Assembly (NCBI RefSeq): GCF_905475345.1
Contig: NC_066593.1
Span: 295,001-359,000 of the forward strand
Origin: Vespula vulgaris
Taxonomy: Eukaryota; Arthropoda; Insecta; Hymenoptera; Vespidae
Reading direction: 5' to 3'
Length of the DNA: 64,000 nt
A model generated the notes under the pieces. That model was not told the DNA's origin, searched no databases, and worked only from the letters and a program-made list of their open reading frames with translations. The position numbers were made by a program, and so were the translations under genes. Below, in pieces: positions 38,107 to 50,676 of the stretch. Position 1 is the first letter of the stretch; every line of letters starts with the position of its first letter.

Positions 38107-40546
38107 TTACGTGTCGCAGCTACTGACATTCAGATGCTGAAGTATATTCCTTGCTAAAAATCAAACATCGCAGTATTATACTTGGCAGTGAATAAAGTAT
38201 ACAAAATTGTAAAGCTTACCTTGGAAGTAACACGTATCATAATTGTCATCTGGTTGGGGTATAAAAGGAGGAACGGCTTTCGATGGTTCGTTCCAAGGAA
38301 AATTTTCAAAGAGTTTCATGTCCCTTACTTCTTTCGCGGATGGTCGTGTAGATTGATCCAACGTAAGGAGCGCATCGATGGTTTCCGTAGCAGCGAAAGA
38401 CAAAGCTTCCTCGCCTTCCGGCCAAGGTACGTCTCTCGCGAGAATATTAGCGAAGACCGCCTGTGGCGTTTCGTCGTTAAAAGGCGGTACTCCCGTGGAA
38501 AACTCGAAAAGACAAACACCGAGAGCCCACCAATCGACGGCAGGACCGTGACCTTGCCGTAAGAGCAGCTCCGGTGCCAAATAATCGGGCGTACCTAATA
38601 TACGTTCGTCCGATCGAGCGTTTCCAGCACCTTGCATACCCCTTCTAACTGACTTGGGTGTCCGATAAGTCGTGTAACTGTTATTCGAAGGTGCGGGTGT
38701 CTTGATCGGAGAGATAGTATTTTCATTCTGTATATTATCGCTGCTCAAATCCGGAGTAAATTCCCTCGACACCGTAGACGGAAGGTGAAACCTCGTTGCT
38801 TTCACCAGGGGCATATTATGATTTTCCGGACACGTCGCTTCTGCCTGGTCTCTATTCTCCGACTTGACATTCAGTGAGGAGACTGGTGTACTAAAAGCGA
38901 CACCACCGCTGGAACCACCATCCTGATTATCCGCATTTTCATCTTCACTTTCATCGGTCATCTTGGCCAACGCGGTATCTCTCTTCATTGGATCAAAACT
39001 CCTACAGGAGTACGGTATACCGCAATTCTGTCTCTTCGGTGTTTTGTCTTTATCCAAATCCATGAGACAAATTTCGCGCGTTAAACCGCAAGTTACCTCT
39101 GTCATAACTCTTTTCCTCTTGGTTCCTCGTGAAAACGAATTTACGCAAGTACTTACGGGACTCGTATGCAAAAGTAGTTGTTGCGATTGTTCCGCCTCTA
39201 ACGTAGATTCATCCTCCTCTTCCGCGTTATGAGCGACGGGATTGATCGTATTAATCGACGACGCTTCGCACGTGTGATAACTACCAGAACTACTATCTCC
39301 GCTCAAATTCTCTGTCCTCGCGTTCGATTCACCTCCGTTCTGTATTCCAAACCTTAGATCTTCCGCAGATTGAAACGGTGTAATACCAGATACACGAGAA
39401 TAATCGCCAGACGCAGCATCGGTCGAGGAGACTACCGAATTAGGAGACGACTGCAGTTTGGTACAATTTCTTTGTAAAGTCGACATTAAGTGAACAGCAT
39501 TGGCACTTTCGTTACTGGCTATCGAGTCATTGACCGATTGTTGCCCGGAACCAAAGGACAAATGAGACGTTAAAGAAAGTAGCTGTCCCGGGGTTCTGGC
39601 GCAAAGACTAGGTGTACAATTTACTAAATCAGATATTTCGAGATCTCTGTGCAAGGACGATATCTTGCTGAGACCAAAATCTGTGAGTTTGACGTGTCCC
39701 TCTCGAGAGAGTAACATATTATCTGGTTTTAAATCCCTGTGGACTATACCGTGGGAGTGAAGATATTCAAGTGCTAAACACACTTCGGCGGTATAAAAAG
39801 CTGCCATGCTTTCTTCCATGTAACCATAAACGCCGAGCAGACTCTTAAGATCACCTCCCACCATATACTCCATGACTAAATATACGCTGCTAACACTTTG
39901 TAGCGAATAAAAAAGGTGTACGCAATAAGGACTATGCGTCAATGCTAATGCATTTCGTTCTATTATAACTTGAGATGCCATATTCTTATTTATCATTTCA
40001 TTCTTCTTCATCACTTTAATAGCAAACAATTGCTCTGGATTTGACTTTTTGTATCCTAGAAACACTTTACCAAATGCCCCTCTACTTATTGGTTTCACAA
40101 TTTTGAAGTCTTGCATGTCTGGTACCTGAAAATAGAAAATCGACGTACATATATTTACCACAGACGAAAGAGTTTCAAATCATCTATGAAACAATGTTTA
40201 CGCTAAAAGAAAATAATATTTGTTTTTAAAATATTCCAAAAAATACATAATAATGTATTTTATGCTCCGTAAACGTACGCGCACGTATGCGATACTATGT
40301 GTAAAAATTTGTTCGATTGCTCACCTTCGCAGCGGGATTAACAATTTTGGATATCGTATTGAAAATTGAATTATCGATATGCCTATTCTCCGAGGATTGC
40401 TGTGGCGTGCAATTGCCAAAATTGGCACTGCGTTCAATTCCCTCGTCATCGGCATCGTTCATGCTGGAGATCGTATCGACCGACTCGCAAAATTGACCAT
40501 TTGTATCAGAATTTGAATCGAGCAATTCGACCGCCGAATCTTCCAT
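38107..40546 (-). CDS. gwl: Greatwall / MASTL mitotic kinase
   Basis: Greatwall is an AGC-type Ser/Thr kinase that phosphorylates Endosulfine/ARPP19, which then inhibits PP2A-B55 so that mitotic phosphorylation can rise. Three exons on the minus strand: 40,546-40,325; 40,125-38,220; 38,153-38,107, giving 724 residues. The glycine loop is SRGAFGKV (about 88-95), the ATP lysine is in AIKVMKK (Lys111), the catalytic loop is HRDLKPDN (203-210) and DFG lies at 223-225. About 360 residues rich in Ser, Asn and Glu then separate DFG from GTPDYLAPE (585-593). This split activation segment is the family hallmark. The last exon encodes ARNILQHLNVSSCDT, resembling the conserved end of MASTL proteins, and confirms the final splice. 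The insert is shorter than in human MASTL (879 aa in total). A start at the ATG of 40,546 opens an acidic 74-residue leader. Confidence 0.95.
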
Positions 40547-41260
40547 TTAAAAAGATAACCTAAAAGCACAAATCACTGAACACCAGCGAATGGGCACAAC
40601 TCGAGAAAATTTCGCACGTATCATAAAATATATTTACAATAGTAGAAGGGATAGAGTGGCATACGTCATTTCTACTTCGTCTAACAAAATTTGTATCTTA
40701 TTAACTTTATCAATACCACTAAAAAACATTAAACGTACTTAACGGTCCGCTGACATTTCGAATAACCAAATCGCGCGCAGTTGATAAACTTTTTAATATA
40801 CCTAGTCATGACTACCAACGTAAACGTATATCATCGATTTCCGTCATTGAATATTTTTATTTTAAACGAACGGCAAATTATCTCTATTCTCTTTTCCATC
40901 TAATTGATATCTCAATTTTTAATAAAACAAAAAAACATTTTCAATTTTCAACGACATAATTATAGATGGCGCGAAGAAATCTTTATAAGGACTAGGAAAA
41001 TTTTACAAAGACCATCCTGCTTTACACAGCCTGCATTTCCGCTACTCGCGTTTGAATTTTTTTATGTTACTTCAACACGATCGTTTTGTAAAATCTACTG
41101 CCGCTGTAAGTACTTGACAATACTTTTTTATTACAATTTGATTCTTTGTGACACGATTACTTTTTCATATAATTCGCTACAGCGTTACTTAATCATACAT
41201 TTTTTTCAGCTGTATTTAGTGTTAATCCTTTTTTATACGTTTAATAATATTAACCTAAAA
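40547..41260. promoter_or_regulatory. Divergent promoter interval of Greatwall and VRK genes
   Basis: The 714 bases between the two start codons must hold both 5' UTRs and, unless there are remote 5' exons, both promoters. The Greatwall side is about 35-40 per cent GC and the VRK side is strongly AT-rich. I could not assign a TATA box or initiator with confidence. Confidence 0.5.
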
Positions 41261-43233
41261 ATGTGTGCAAAAGTAGCAAAAAAAGCACCGAAAAAAAAAG
41301 GAAATTTACATAAAATGCCCGATCCTATACCCGCCGGAACTATATTGTCAGATATGAAAGGAAAAAAATGGATTCTTGATAAATCAATAGGTATTGGTGG
41401 TTTTGGAGAAGTCTATTCCGGTACGTAGTGCTTCTTACAAACATTTCTTTTTTCCTTCTTCTTTTACTTTAATTATCTATTTGGTTTACTTTAGGTGCAC
41501 CTTACAAAGATAATACACCAAAAGACTATCCCAATGTGATAAAAATAGTGAGTATCTATATGTTTTCTATATCAAAGTAATATTAGAAATTTTCATTGTA
41601 AATTTTTTTTTATTAGGAACCTCATGGGAATGGGCCATTGTTCGTTGAAATGCATTTTTATATAAGACAGGCAAAGCCAGAAAACAGTGAGTCTTATTGT
41701 AATATATTTTTTCAGAAAAGATAGCCTTATGCTTTGATGTCTTCGTTAAAATGTTATACTATTTATTTCAGTTGAAGCTTGGAAAAAAAAAAAAAAGTTA
41801 TCAGTATTTGGCATGCCTCATTATATTGCCTCTGGAAGTCATGAATTTAATAAAACAAAATATCGGTTTTTGGTAATAGATCGATATGGAACTGATTTGT
41901 GGAAGTTATTTCAAGAAAATAACAAACAATTTCCAGAACATACAGTATATAAACTAGCTTTACAAATAGTGAGTAAATTTATTTTTTATTAAAATGTGTA
42001 TTTTCTACTGGCAACTCCTCACAACATGATGTTCGACTACATGCTGTCATTACCTTCAGATAAATGTATTAGAATACATTCATAACAATGCATATGTTCA
42101 TGCTGACATAAAAGGGTCAAATTTATTATTGAGTTCAAAATCTCCAGATCAAGTTTATTTAGTTGATTTTGGTTTAGCGACACGATATACGACAAAAACA
42201 GAATATAAGCCAGATCCGAAAAGAGCACATGATGGAACTATTGAGTATACTAGTAGAGATGCTCATATAGGATGTAAGTATAAAAAAATTTATTAAAATG
42301 TGTACTTGTAAATTAAATATTTCCATATCGTGTATTTTTACAGTACCTACAATGCGTGGTGACATGGAAATTTTGGGATATAATATGATACACTGGTTGT
42401 GTGGCTCTCTTCCATGGGATAAAGATTTAACTAATCCAACTAATGTACAAAAACAAAAACAGAAAGCCTTCGAAAATCTTCCAAAATTTTTAGAGCAATG
42501 TTTTCATGATTCAACACCAAAACCAGTACTTGAATATATGAAATTGTTAGAAATCATGGAATTTAATGAAACACCAAATTATGAAAAATTTATAGAAATT
42601 TTAAACGATGGTTTGAAGAAATTAGGTCACAAGCCAAATGGAAAATTAGAATTTAATAATGCATCTGGTTCGACTAAAAAAGCTATCGTTCCTAAATCTA
42701 TTCCACGAAAAGTAAATAAAATAACAGCGATAAAAAGGCCAAGTCCACGTTCAAAAGCAACAAGTCCTATTAGAAATAATGCCCTTAATGATAGCAATGT
42801 AGGTGTTCTAATCGATAAAAAACGTGCTAGATTAAAAGATTTGAAAAAAGTACTGAACAATATTGAGTCTTGTGACGAACCTGATGAAGAATATGATATT
42901 AAAATTACTAAAAAAAAAAAACTGAAACAAAGAACACCTAAAAAAGAAGAAAATGTGAAAATTACTAAAACAAAGACAAAGATCAATAACCTTAATGATT
43001 CTGAATCTGATACTGCAACAGAAGTAGGAAAATTTAATCCATTTTATTTTTTGCAACTACATATCTTATTATATGACATATTTCTATAATGTCTCATAAC
43101 ATATTCATCTTTCCAGATCATGTCTAAAGGAACTAGATCAAGGCCAGCTAAATCTTCCAATTCTACAAATTCTAAATTCAAAACTACACGTCAGTGTAAT
43201 GTATCAGATGATGATATATTTAATAGTGATTAA
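41261..43233 (+). CDS. ball: VRK1-type kinase (NHK-1/ballchen)
   Basis: A nuclear casein-kinase-1-superfamily kinase; insect NHK-1 phosphorylates histone H2A and BAF, releasing chromatin from the nuclear envelope in meiosis and mitosis. Seven exons: 41,261-41,420; 41,495-41,547; 41,617-41,686; 41,772-41,968; 42,060-42,273; 42,344-43,023; 43,117-43,233, giving 496 residues. The ATP loop is IGIGGFGEVYSG (43-54), the lysine is in NVIKI (Lys70), the catalytic loop is HADIKGSN (Asp176) and DFG lies at 196-198. DPKRAHDGTIEYTSRDAH and RGDMEILGYNMIHWL are typical of VRKs. After about residue 350 comes a basic, Lys/Ser-rich tail, ending in an acidic SDDDIFNSD that may bind chromatin. A run of 14 A encodes five lysines in exon 4 (residues 99-103). 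The donor at 43,023 (GTAGGA) is weak; reading through would add about 21 residues and stop. Confidence 0.95.
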
Positions 43234-43531
43234 AAAGATACTGTGATTATTAGATGTTATAAAAAAATATTGTATATTATGAATAATATCCATCTTTTTT
43301 ATATTAAGTGTATATACATATATGCTCTTTGAAATCAACATAATACAGATTTTGTAAAAATCGTATTATTTGCAAACTTCATATATTTCCATTATTTTTA
43401 TACATAATGCAAATAATGAAAGAAAAGAATAATTTTTAAGTATGAACTGCTGAAAAAGTAATATAAAGCATGATATAATATTACTATTCCAAGTATTAAC
43501 TAGTGTGTAGTCTTAGAATGTTTTGAAATTA

Positions 43532-43588
43532 AATAAATTAAATTGTCTGGCGTTATTTAAGAATGATAAATAAAAATCAAGATTTATT
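43532..43588. terminator. Overlapping convergent polyadenylation signals of VRK and NEMF
   Basis: AATAAA occurs on the plus strand at 43,532-43,537 and 43,569-43,574, and on the minus strand at 43,583-43,588. If these are used, the 3' ends of the two convergent genes abut or overlap by a few dozen bases. Confidence 0.4.
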
Positions 43589-43885
43589 ATTGTTGTAAAT
43601 TTCTATTGAAAAATTTGATTCCGAAAAAAATTCTCGTAAAAAATAAGCCCGGCGATTTCGAAAACGTAACTGTTGATATTCAAACGCTAAACTTGTATGG
43701 GATTTATATTAACTTATTAAATTCTCTTTTTGCTTTCATTTCTTTTTTTTTTTTTTTTTTTATATTTTCTTTGTACATTTTTCATGAAATATTGTCAATC
43801 AACCAGTAATAAACAGACTTAAATATATTTATAATATACAATTATAAACGAGCATAGAGATATAACATTATTTAAGAAATACTAT

Positions 43886-46800
43886 TTATTTCCTTATCTT
43901 TTGAATTTGCGGTGCACTTATTTTTACTTTCCCAGGTATGTTTCGAACTACTGATTCATCTTTAACGGCTTTTAATAAATCTTTTTCGCGCAAAGTTACC
44001 TCTTTATCTTTCAGAAACACAGCTATGGCAGTTTTTGCAGCTTTCCCCCTTGTACTTGTACCTGGAGTTAACTTTACTTTAAATCTGAAATAAAAAAATA
44101 TGTGCTATAAGTGAGGCATTAAAAAATAAAAGAAATATACTTACTTATAATTTAATAAGGTATTATAAGGTGCTACAACTGGTACAGCAAACAATAATTC
44201 ATCTTCAGAAACTGGTTTTCCTGTTAATTGGTCCAACATATCCATCTCGGGTAGTGGTCCTGTATCTTCTTCATCAAAATGATCGGTATTAATATGTTTT
44301 ATCGTAGGTGGTTTCACAGTTCCTTTTTTCTTTCCTTGTTGTTTAGGACCAGATGGATCTTTATGTTTGTTACGACGTTTATCTTCTTTTGCAGTTCCTG
44401 CTGACTATATAATATATGAAAGATTTATATATTTGATAATAAAATTATATTTTTTTACTTACTTGTAAAACTTCCATAGCCAAGTGCCTATCTTCCTCAT
44501 CTTGATCTTTATACTTTTCTTTTATCTTTTTAAGTCTACTTTTTTGACCTCTTTTCAACTGACCTTGTTCAAGCTTTTTACTTTCTTTTTCGCGCTTTAA
44601 AGTCAATTCTTTAAATCTTGTAGTTTTTTCTTTATTAGAATTTATTACTGTAGATTTACCAACAAAAGTAACATCTTCCTCATCTCTTTTATCCATAGTA
44701 TCATTTTCATCATGGAGTTCGACTCTATGAATATTAAGGTATAAAATGATTACATACTGTGATTAAATTATAAGACTAATCAGATTAATCGTACCTTAAT
44801 GTTGAATAATCAATTTTAATTTGTACATCTGGAAAGTCTCTGTCTTCCTCACTACCACTGTCATATTTATTCTCATTTTTCTTTGGCATCGCATCAAATT
44901 CCGTAAAAGATTCTTCTTTAATAGAATCTAATTGTGGATTTTCCAAATCTTCGTCTAAATAATATAAATTTATATACAAGTATATTCTATATAAAAACTA
45001 TTGTATTAGACAATATCTGTACATTCATATATATATATATTTTTTTTTACCTTCATCACTATTTTCTTCTAATTCTATTTCTTTATCTATTTCAACTACA
45101 GATTCGTTCTTTTCAATTTCCTCGTCTATAACTCTCACTTTTCGTTCATCCTTATGTCGTTCAATAGAACTATCCTCCAAACGAAATAGGAAGCCAAGAC
45201 CCATTATCAATTGACATGGAGGCAAGTAATTCTTTTTGCCACGTATCATGAAGGATCCAGTTGTAAGGTATTCACCCGTTGGTGCAGTTTTTGAAACTTG
45301 ATCATTATTTACCCACCATGCTCCTGCAACTACTTTAGCTTCCCAAGCAATGCTATTCAAATAATATATATAATACGCATTTTATAGTTAACAAATAATA
45401 TAAAAAAGTTCTTTTAGCATTATTACATAAAATATAAATCCTGTTTATAATCCATTACCTGTATGCTACGGCCATTGTGCCTGCTTCTGCCAAAGTTTTA
45501 GGAGGTATAGGTCCACCACCAGGATTTTTTACAACAATAGAACTAGCACCTGTTAAATCTGCATGAACATAAATATCTCCAGTCTTAAGATACTTCTTTA
45601 CAATCAATTCGTTTTGTTGTTGATCCCTTCCACCAATTACTGAAATCCATTCAAAATATTAAAATTACTATTTTCGTTTTTGTCGGACACGAAGGTAAAA
45701 AATATATACAAATATATTTAATTTGTAACCTACCAAGGTAATTTTCTGAAGAGATAAACCAATAAAATTTTTCAAACCAATATGTTTTTCTCGCTTTATT
45801 AATACTATGGATTGTTTGTACTTCTTTCAACGTTTGTTTTGTTTTCTTTTCTGCTGATTTTAAAGCTTTATCTTGAGACTCTATGGTCTTTTGCTGCTTT
45901 TTAGCTGCCGACCTTTTCTGATTATAGTATTTTCTGGCATTACCAAAGGCACTGTAAGCTAAATCAATATCAATAACTGTCGGCTTTAATTCGGACTCTT
46001 CGTCGCTATCTTCGTAAGGATCTCGTAATAATAACGCAATGTGATTTGTTTCTAACTTTAGTTGTTTGATAGCAGAAGCAATAGGATCACCTTTTGCTTG
46101 TGCCTCTTTTAACAGAATCTGGATATCTGGCCATGATACTTGATTTGCAAGTGCATTTTGTATCGCAAAAATTGCATTGTCTACCAAACTTTGATTTCTA
46201 GAAATTAATTCTGCCTTCCATTTATCCAATTCCTGTGTCTTTTCTAACGTAATTAGTCTTTGGCTATGATCTTTTTTTACATTTTCTAATTTTTTCATTG
46301 CTTCTTTTTCTTTTTGTAAAGCCTTTAAATCAAGTTTTTGTCCTTCCATTGTGGAAAAATATTCATCTACTGCGACATCAAACGAATCGAATTCTTTATA
46401 AAGATCATTTTTATATTGTTCAAATAGAAAAGGGTGAAATTCTATGTTAGTAAATATGAAATCTTCTTTACTATCTGGAGATGGTTTAATTTCTTTTTTC
46501 TGTATAATGTATCCTTTTGAAACATTTTTTTTTGCATCATTCAACATATTATCTGCATTTTTCAGAGCTACAGTCAACCTAGACATGTCCTTTGCAATAT
46601 CAAAATCTTTACCAATTTTACATCCAGGTGCAAAACCGGCTTGCAATAGAACGTGATCGATTACAGCTGCACCAAATTCTAGGAGAGGATTCAAAACTTT
46701 CTTTAGATTTTCACCTGGTTTAGCAGACTCGATAGATTTCTTAATATCTTCCAGCGGTGCCATAGTTGTAGTATAAGCACGGTCTGAAGGATATTTTTCT

Positions 46801-47538
46801 TTAACTGCAAATCTACAATATCACATATTGTTAACCGATATTAATTTAACATAATATAATATCTCGTAGCATTTCTGTTATTTTTCTCACACATTTACCT
46901 AACTTTATCACCTTCTGTATGAGGTCTTAAAACGTTTATAATCGTCATTTCATGATCCGTTAAAATGATATTGCCTCTATCGTATACTTCTAATATTATA
47001 TGATAAGCAGCTTCTCCACTGCCAAATTGTAAATCCACTATACGATCAGTACCGATTTGCTTCAAACTCTCAAGCCTTTTATTTTTTAAATGTTTCCTCA
47101 TCTGTATTTAAAAAACTATATAAATAATCATGCTTGTTCTATAATACCATAAAAAATGTATCCTACAATTACCTTCATCGAAAAGCTAGATGGTACTATA
47201 TTCTTGGGCCATTCGAAAGCTGTAGTATGTATCCTATTACCAGATTCGATTAACAGAATACATTTTTCTTCGCTTCGTTGAAAACGTATCAAATATATAC
47301 GATGATCGACATTGTATATTTGATTCACACGCATACCGATTAATCTATAAGAATTTTAAAAAATTATAATTTTAAGGAATTAAAATTACTTAACAAAAGA
47401 ATCAAATTACATTGAACAAAGAAACTGTCAAATTCTAACCTAAATCTAAATAAAACGATCAACTCTATATAACATCATTTACCTTTGTAACTCCGTTACC
47501 GAGCAAACGAGATCATACGTATTAAATCGTGTCTTCAT
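43886..47538 (-). CDS. Clbn: NEMF / Caliban ribosome quality control factor
   Basis: NEMF (Rqc2 in yeast) binds stalled 60S subunits carrying peptidyl-tRNA, recruits the ligase Listerin and directs C-terminal tailing. Ten exons on the minus strand: 47,538-47,483; 47,344-47,173; 47,101-46,899; 46,812-45,734; 45,639-45,459; 45,352-45,051; 44,954-44,795; 44,724-44,463; 44,404-44,145; 44,084-43,886, giving 957 residues. All junctions agree in phase. It starts MKTRFNTYDLVCSVTEL as expected of the NFACT-N domain; the Asp-Arg pair near 95-96 (TDRIVDLQFG) matches the pair needed for tailing. A coiled-coil middle follows. NFACT-R begins at VIGGRDQQQNE (about 504-514) and includes KTAPTGEYLTTGSFMIRGKK. 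A charged linker leads to the C-terminal domain (VKLTPGTSTRGKAAKTA, then RNIPGKVKISAP). Length is close to Drosophila Caliban. A minus-strand AATAAA overlaps the stop codon (43,885-43,890). Confidence 0.95.
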
Positions 47539-48412
47539 TTTGTTTATTTATTTAACACCTATTATAAGAAACTGTCAACGTAATGAACACATCTAACATT
47601 AGACATATCTTATCAGAAAGATATAAAAATTTATCGATATACTTCACTGCTTATCGCTCGTAGAATATGCGACCTTAGCGACAGCTATGGACAAAATTTG
47701 AATTACAAGCGGAATAAGGAAACGGCGTGCGCACTATGTACCTATTGCATAGATATATAAGCTTGTTATATCCCTCTCAAGAGTTACTGTGTGAGAGAAA
47801 TTTATGTATATAGTAAAAATAGTAATACAAAACTTTTTTTTGCAAAAACTGTAAAAAACAGCATTTATACCAATAATGAGAATAGGCCTGATTCTTGACC
47901 GATTTTAACAAACAAGGTCTCATTTAAAGATAAAGTTTAAACGTGAAGATGACTGAAGAATTTTTGAAAAAGTTGCATTATTAATTATGAATAAATTGTT
48001 TTTGAAAAAGTATCATATTTGACACGATTTTTTCAAAGAAATTAAATCTTTTTCAAAAATTCGCAAATTTATCTTTCCGTTTAAAACTTCATCTTTAAAA
48101 AGAAATCTTTTTCATCAAAATCGGTCAAGAATTACGTCTGAACTCATTGTTAGCATAAATCATTATAAAACTAGGGGTGATGAACAGCCTTAAGCAGCAC
48201 ACACACACACGGAATGGATGAGAGTGAGATTCCAACCACGTCCACATGTGATAAAAGTCACTTGAATTGCTATGCCACTTAAAGTGCCCTCTATTTTTAC
48301 GTATCATTTTCTCGCTAGATGGCATCAACTATTCTACCGCAATGCATATACAAATGCACTTTTGTGCCATTGGAGCTCCGTTCAGTTCTCTTCGTGAGCA
48401 CGAACAAGAACC
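47539..48412. promoter_or_regulatory. Divergent promoter interval of NEMF and MBOAT7 genes
   Basis: The 874 bases between the two start codons should contain both promoters. Roughly 300 of them are taken by an inverted-repeat element (47,863-48,163) that looks inserted. The rest is AT-rich; a short CA run lies near 48,200. No core promoter motif could be assigned. Confidence 0.45.
47863..48163. mobile_element. Inverted-repeat element, MITE-like, no coding capacity
   Basis: The two ends are imperfect inverted repeats of more than 120 bases. The best match is ATTCTTGACCGATTTT at 47,891-47,906 against its exact reverse complement at 48,117-48,132. Flanking this, ATTTATACCAATAATGAG on the left pairs with most of ACTCATTGTTAGCATAAAT on the right, and inside it AAAGATAAAGTTTAAACG and GAATTTTTGAAAAAG have counterparts on the other arm. 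Overall identity is roughly 75 per cent over the inner arm. No open frame lies inside. This fits a nonautonomous DNA transposon or foldback element; I could not settle its exact ends or a target duplication. Confidence 0.6.
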
Positions 48413-50624
48413 ATGTTTCAAGATGATGCCATTTACGTGTCTTTATTGCTCTCCTGTGTAGCTTTCGGATTTATCTGTCGAAAGTTTAAAGATCCTCGCG
48501 AGAGACAATGGATCAGTACAAGTTTCGGTTTGCTTTTAGTTATACTTGTTTCTGGAAGTCATGTTGTGCATCCCCTCATCTGCTTGTTAATTAATGCGGT
48601 CATCGTGACCAGGCTTTCTTGGAAGTACGACACAATCGATCTATTTAATAGTAATATAAGAATAGTGATATAAGAAATTTGCGCTTATTAAATATGAAAT
48701 GAATATTAACTTCAAAATATAAAACGAATAATAACTTAAATCAGAAATTTATACAATTAAAAATATTACTTCAAATTAAGCATTAAATTATAAGTATTCT
48801 TTTGTTTTTATTCTAGTATTTGAAGTTTCAAATCGTATCTTTCGTAACATAATGATTATACTCTTATAAGTTTGTTTAGATAAAATATAAAGATAATAAG
48901 GCGGATAAATGTCTAATATTTTTTTAAATAGCATGATAATTTGATTTGATTTATACTACATATGTAAAAAATATATTCTATTGTACATCTATATACTATG
49001 ATATGTAAGTGCATATAAGAGCATAGATGTACTTTCTTCAGAGTTTATTCTATAATTTCTTACTAAATTATTTTTCCTCTCTTTACAGAATATGCCATCT
49101 AGCCAGTTTATACTTTTCATTTTTCTATTTACTTGTTATCTTTCGTTTGGGACATTTGGTTGGCATGCCGATACCGCCTGCACATACAAATTTAGTTCAA
49201 ATGATTCTTACCTTGAAATTATCTGGATTAGCATTTGAAATAAACTCTGCTGCTGCCATGAAACTACCGGACGATCCTCAAGGGATTAATTCTGCAGCTT
49301 TAAAAAAAATTACTTTTATGGATGTAATTCATTATGGTCTAAGTTACATGGGAGTTTTGACAGGTAATTTAGCACAATATATTTAATTCAATAGTAAAGC
49401 GATTTTTATATAACAATGAAAATATTAGTAAGGAATGAAAGTTAACATGCGTACAGATTACTGTGTTTTACAGGTCCCTATTATCGGTATAGAACATATT
49501 GGGATTCACTACATAGACCTTTTTCTTATTACGTCGATCCATGGCCTTTAACATTGTATAAGTTAAAACAAGCGACTGTGTTATCTATACTTTTTTTGTT
49601 AATGAATTACACATTCCCTACAGAGGTAGACAGATTTTCAGTTTTAAGGATAGATATAACATATATAAAGGATGAGAAAAAATAAATAGAATTTATTTCG
49701 TTTCTATTTCAGTATACTGTGACGGAGGAATATGCAAATCGATCGTTGTTGTACAGATGGTTCTACACATACCCAGTCTTTGCAACATTTCGGCTAAGAC
49801 TATTTTCTGGAATAATTCTGTCGGAATGTGCATGTCAGATGGCTGGATTAGGTGCTTATCCCACCAAATGTGAAACTGCACCTGGATTGGGGCCACGTAA
49901 TTACAAGGAATTCGAAGAAATGTAAGAAATTTTCTATACTTTGGAGGAATAAATTTTTAATATTTTTACAGAAATTTCAAAATATACATTATTCGTTTTT
50001 ATAGATGTACAGACGAAGAAAAAATAACACAAGAACAATTCGATTTTGAAACTATACATAACATGAACATATGGCAAGTGGAAACTTGTCATTTAGTAAG
50101 ATCATGTATGAAATATTGGAATTCTTGTATACAATATTGGATGGGTATTTACATATACAAAAGATTTCCATTCAAACCATTAAGAATGATAATGACATTA
50201 ACTCTGTCTGCATTATGGCATGGATATGCTGTTGGTTACTACGTTTGCATATGCTCAGTTCCATTTTATTTACTGATAGAAGATCTGTTAATAAAGTTTC
50301 ACAATCAGCACGAGAAGGATAGCATTGTTAGTACGAATTTTTGTTAAAATTTCATAAGATACATATATGTCGATATCGCGAATACTTTTCTAAATATTTT
50401 TTCATTTACAGGGTTGGAAAATTTGGACGTTTACTCTATGGGCAATGAGACTATCCTGTATGGCTTATTTGGGTGTTCCGTTTCTATTACTCGATTTTCG
50501 ACAAATATTACAATTTTATGCAAATCTGTATTACATTGGTCATATTAGCTCAGTTATAATATATATAATAGCCAGAATAATGAAACCCATAATTATAAAG
50601 AAGAACGCAGAAAAAAACAAATAG
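48413..50624 (+). CDS. frj: MBOAT7-type lysophosphatidylinositol acyltransferase
   Basis: A multispanning endoplasmic-reticulum enzyme of the MBOAT family that transfers a polyunsaturated acyl group to lysophosphatidylinositol; the Drosophila member is farjavit. Six exons: 48,413-48,624; 49,089-49,363; 49,474-49,625; 49,713-49,921; 50,005-50,326; 50,412-50,624, giving 460 residues, close to human MBOAT7 (472). The start gives a hydrophobic first helix (YVSLLLSCVAFGFI) aligned with that of MBOAT7. Landmarks are LTLKLSGLAFEI, GVLTGPYYRYRTYWD (about 161-175), AGLGAYP and VETCHLVRSCMKYWN. The likely catalytic pair is Asn322 (KYWN) and His355 (SALWHGYAVGYY), at nearly the same numbers as in the human enzyme. 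The C-terminus is basic and Lys-rich. Exon 5 ends at an unusual GTTAGT donor, chosen because it restores the family sequence GWKIW in phase. The gene starts divergently from NEMF. Confidence 0.94.
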
Positions 50625-50676
50625 GTAGAAGACAAACAAAAAATATTTTTCTATCAATTAGTAATTAACTACCACA

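Noticed and set aside
40126..40161. Apparent start of the 661-codon Greatwall frame
   Set aside because: The first twelve residues are intron read-through and the opening codon is not ATG; the true upstream exon is at 40,546-40,325.
42298..42343. Apparent ATG start of a 263-codon frame in the VRK gene
   Set aside because: The first part is intron; an acceptor ends at 42,343 and the kinase sequence continues from the upstream exon in phase.
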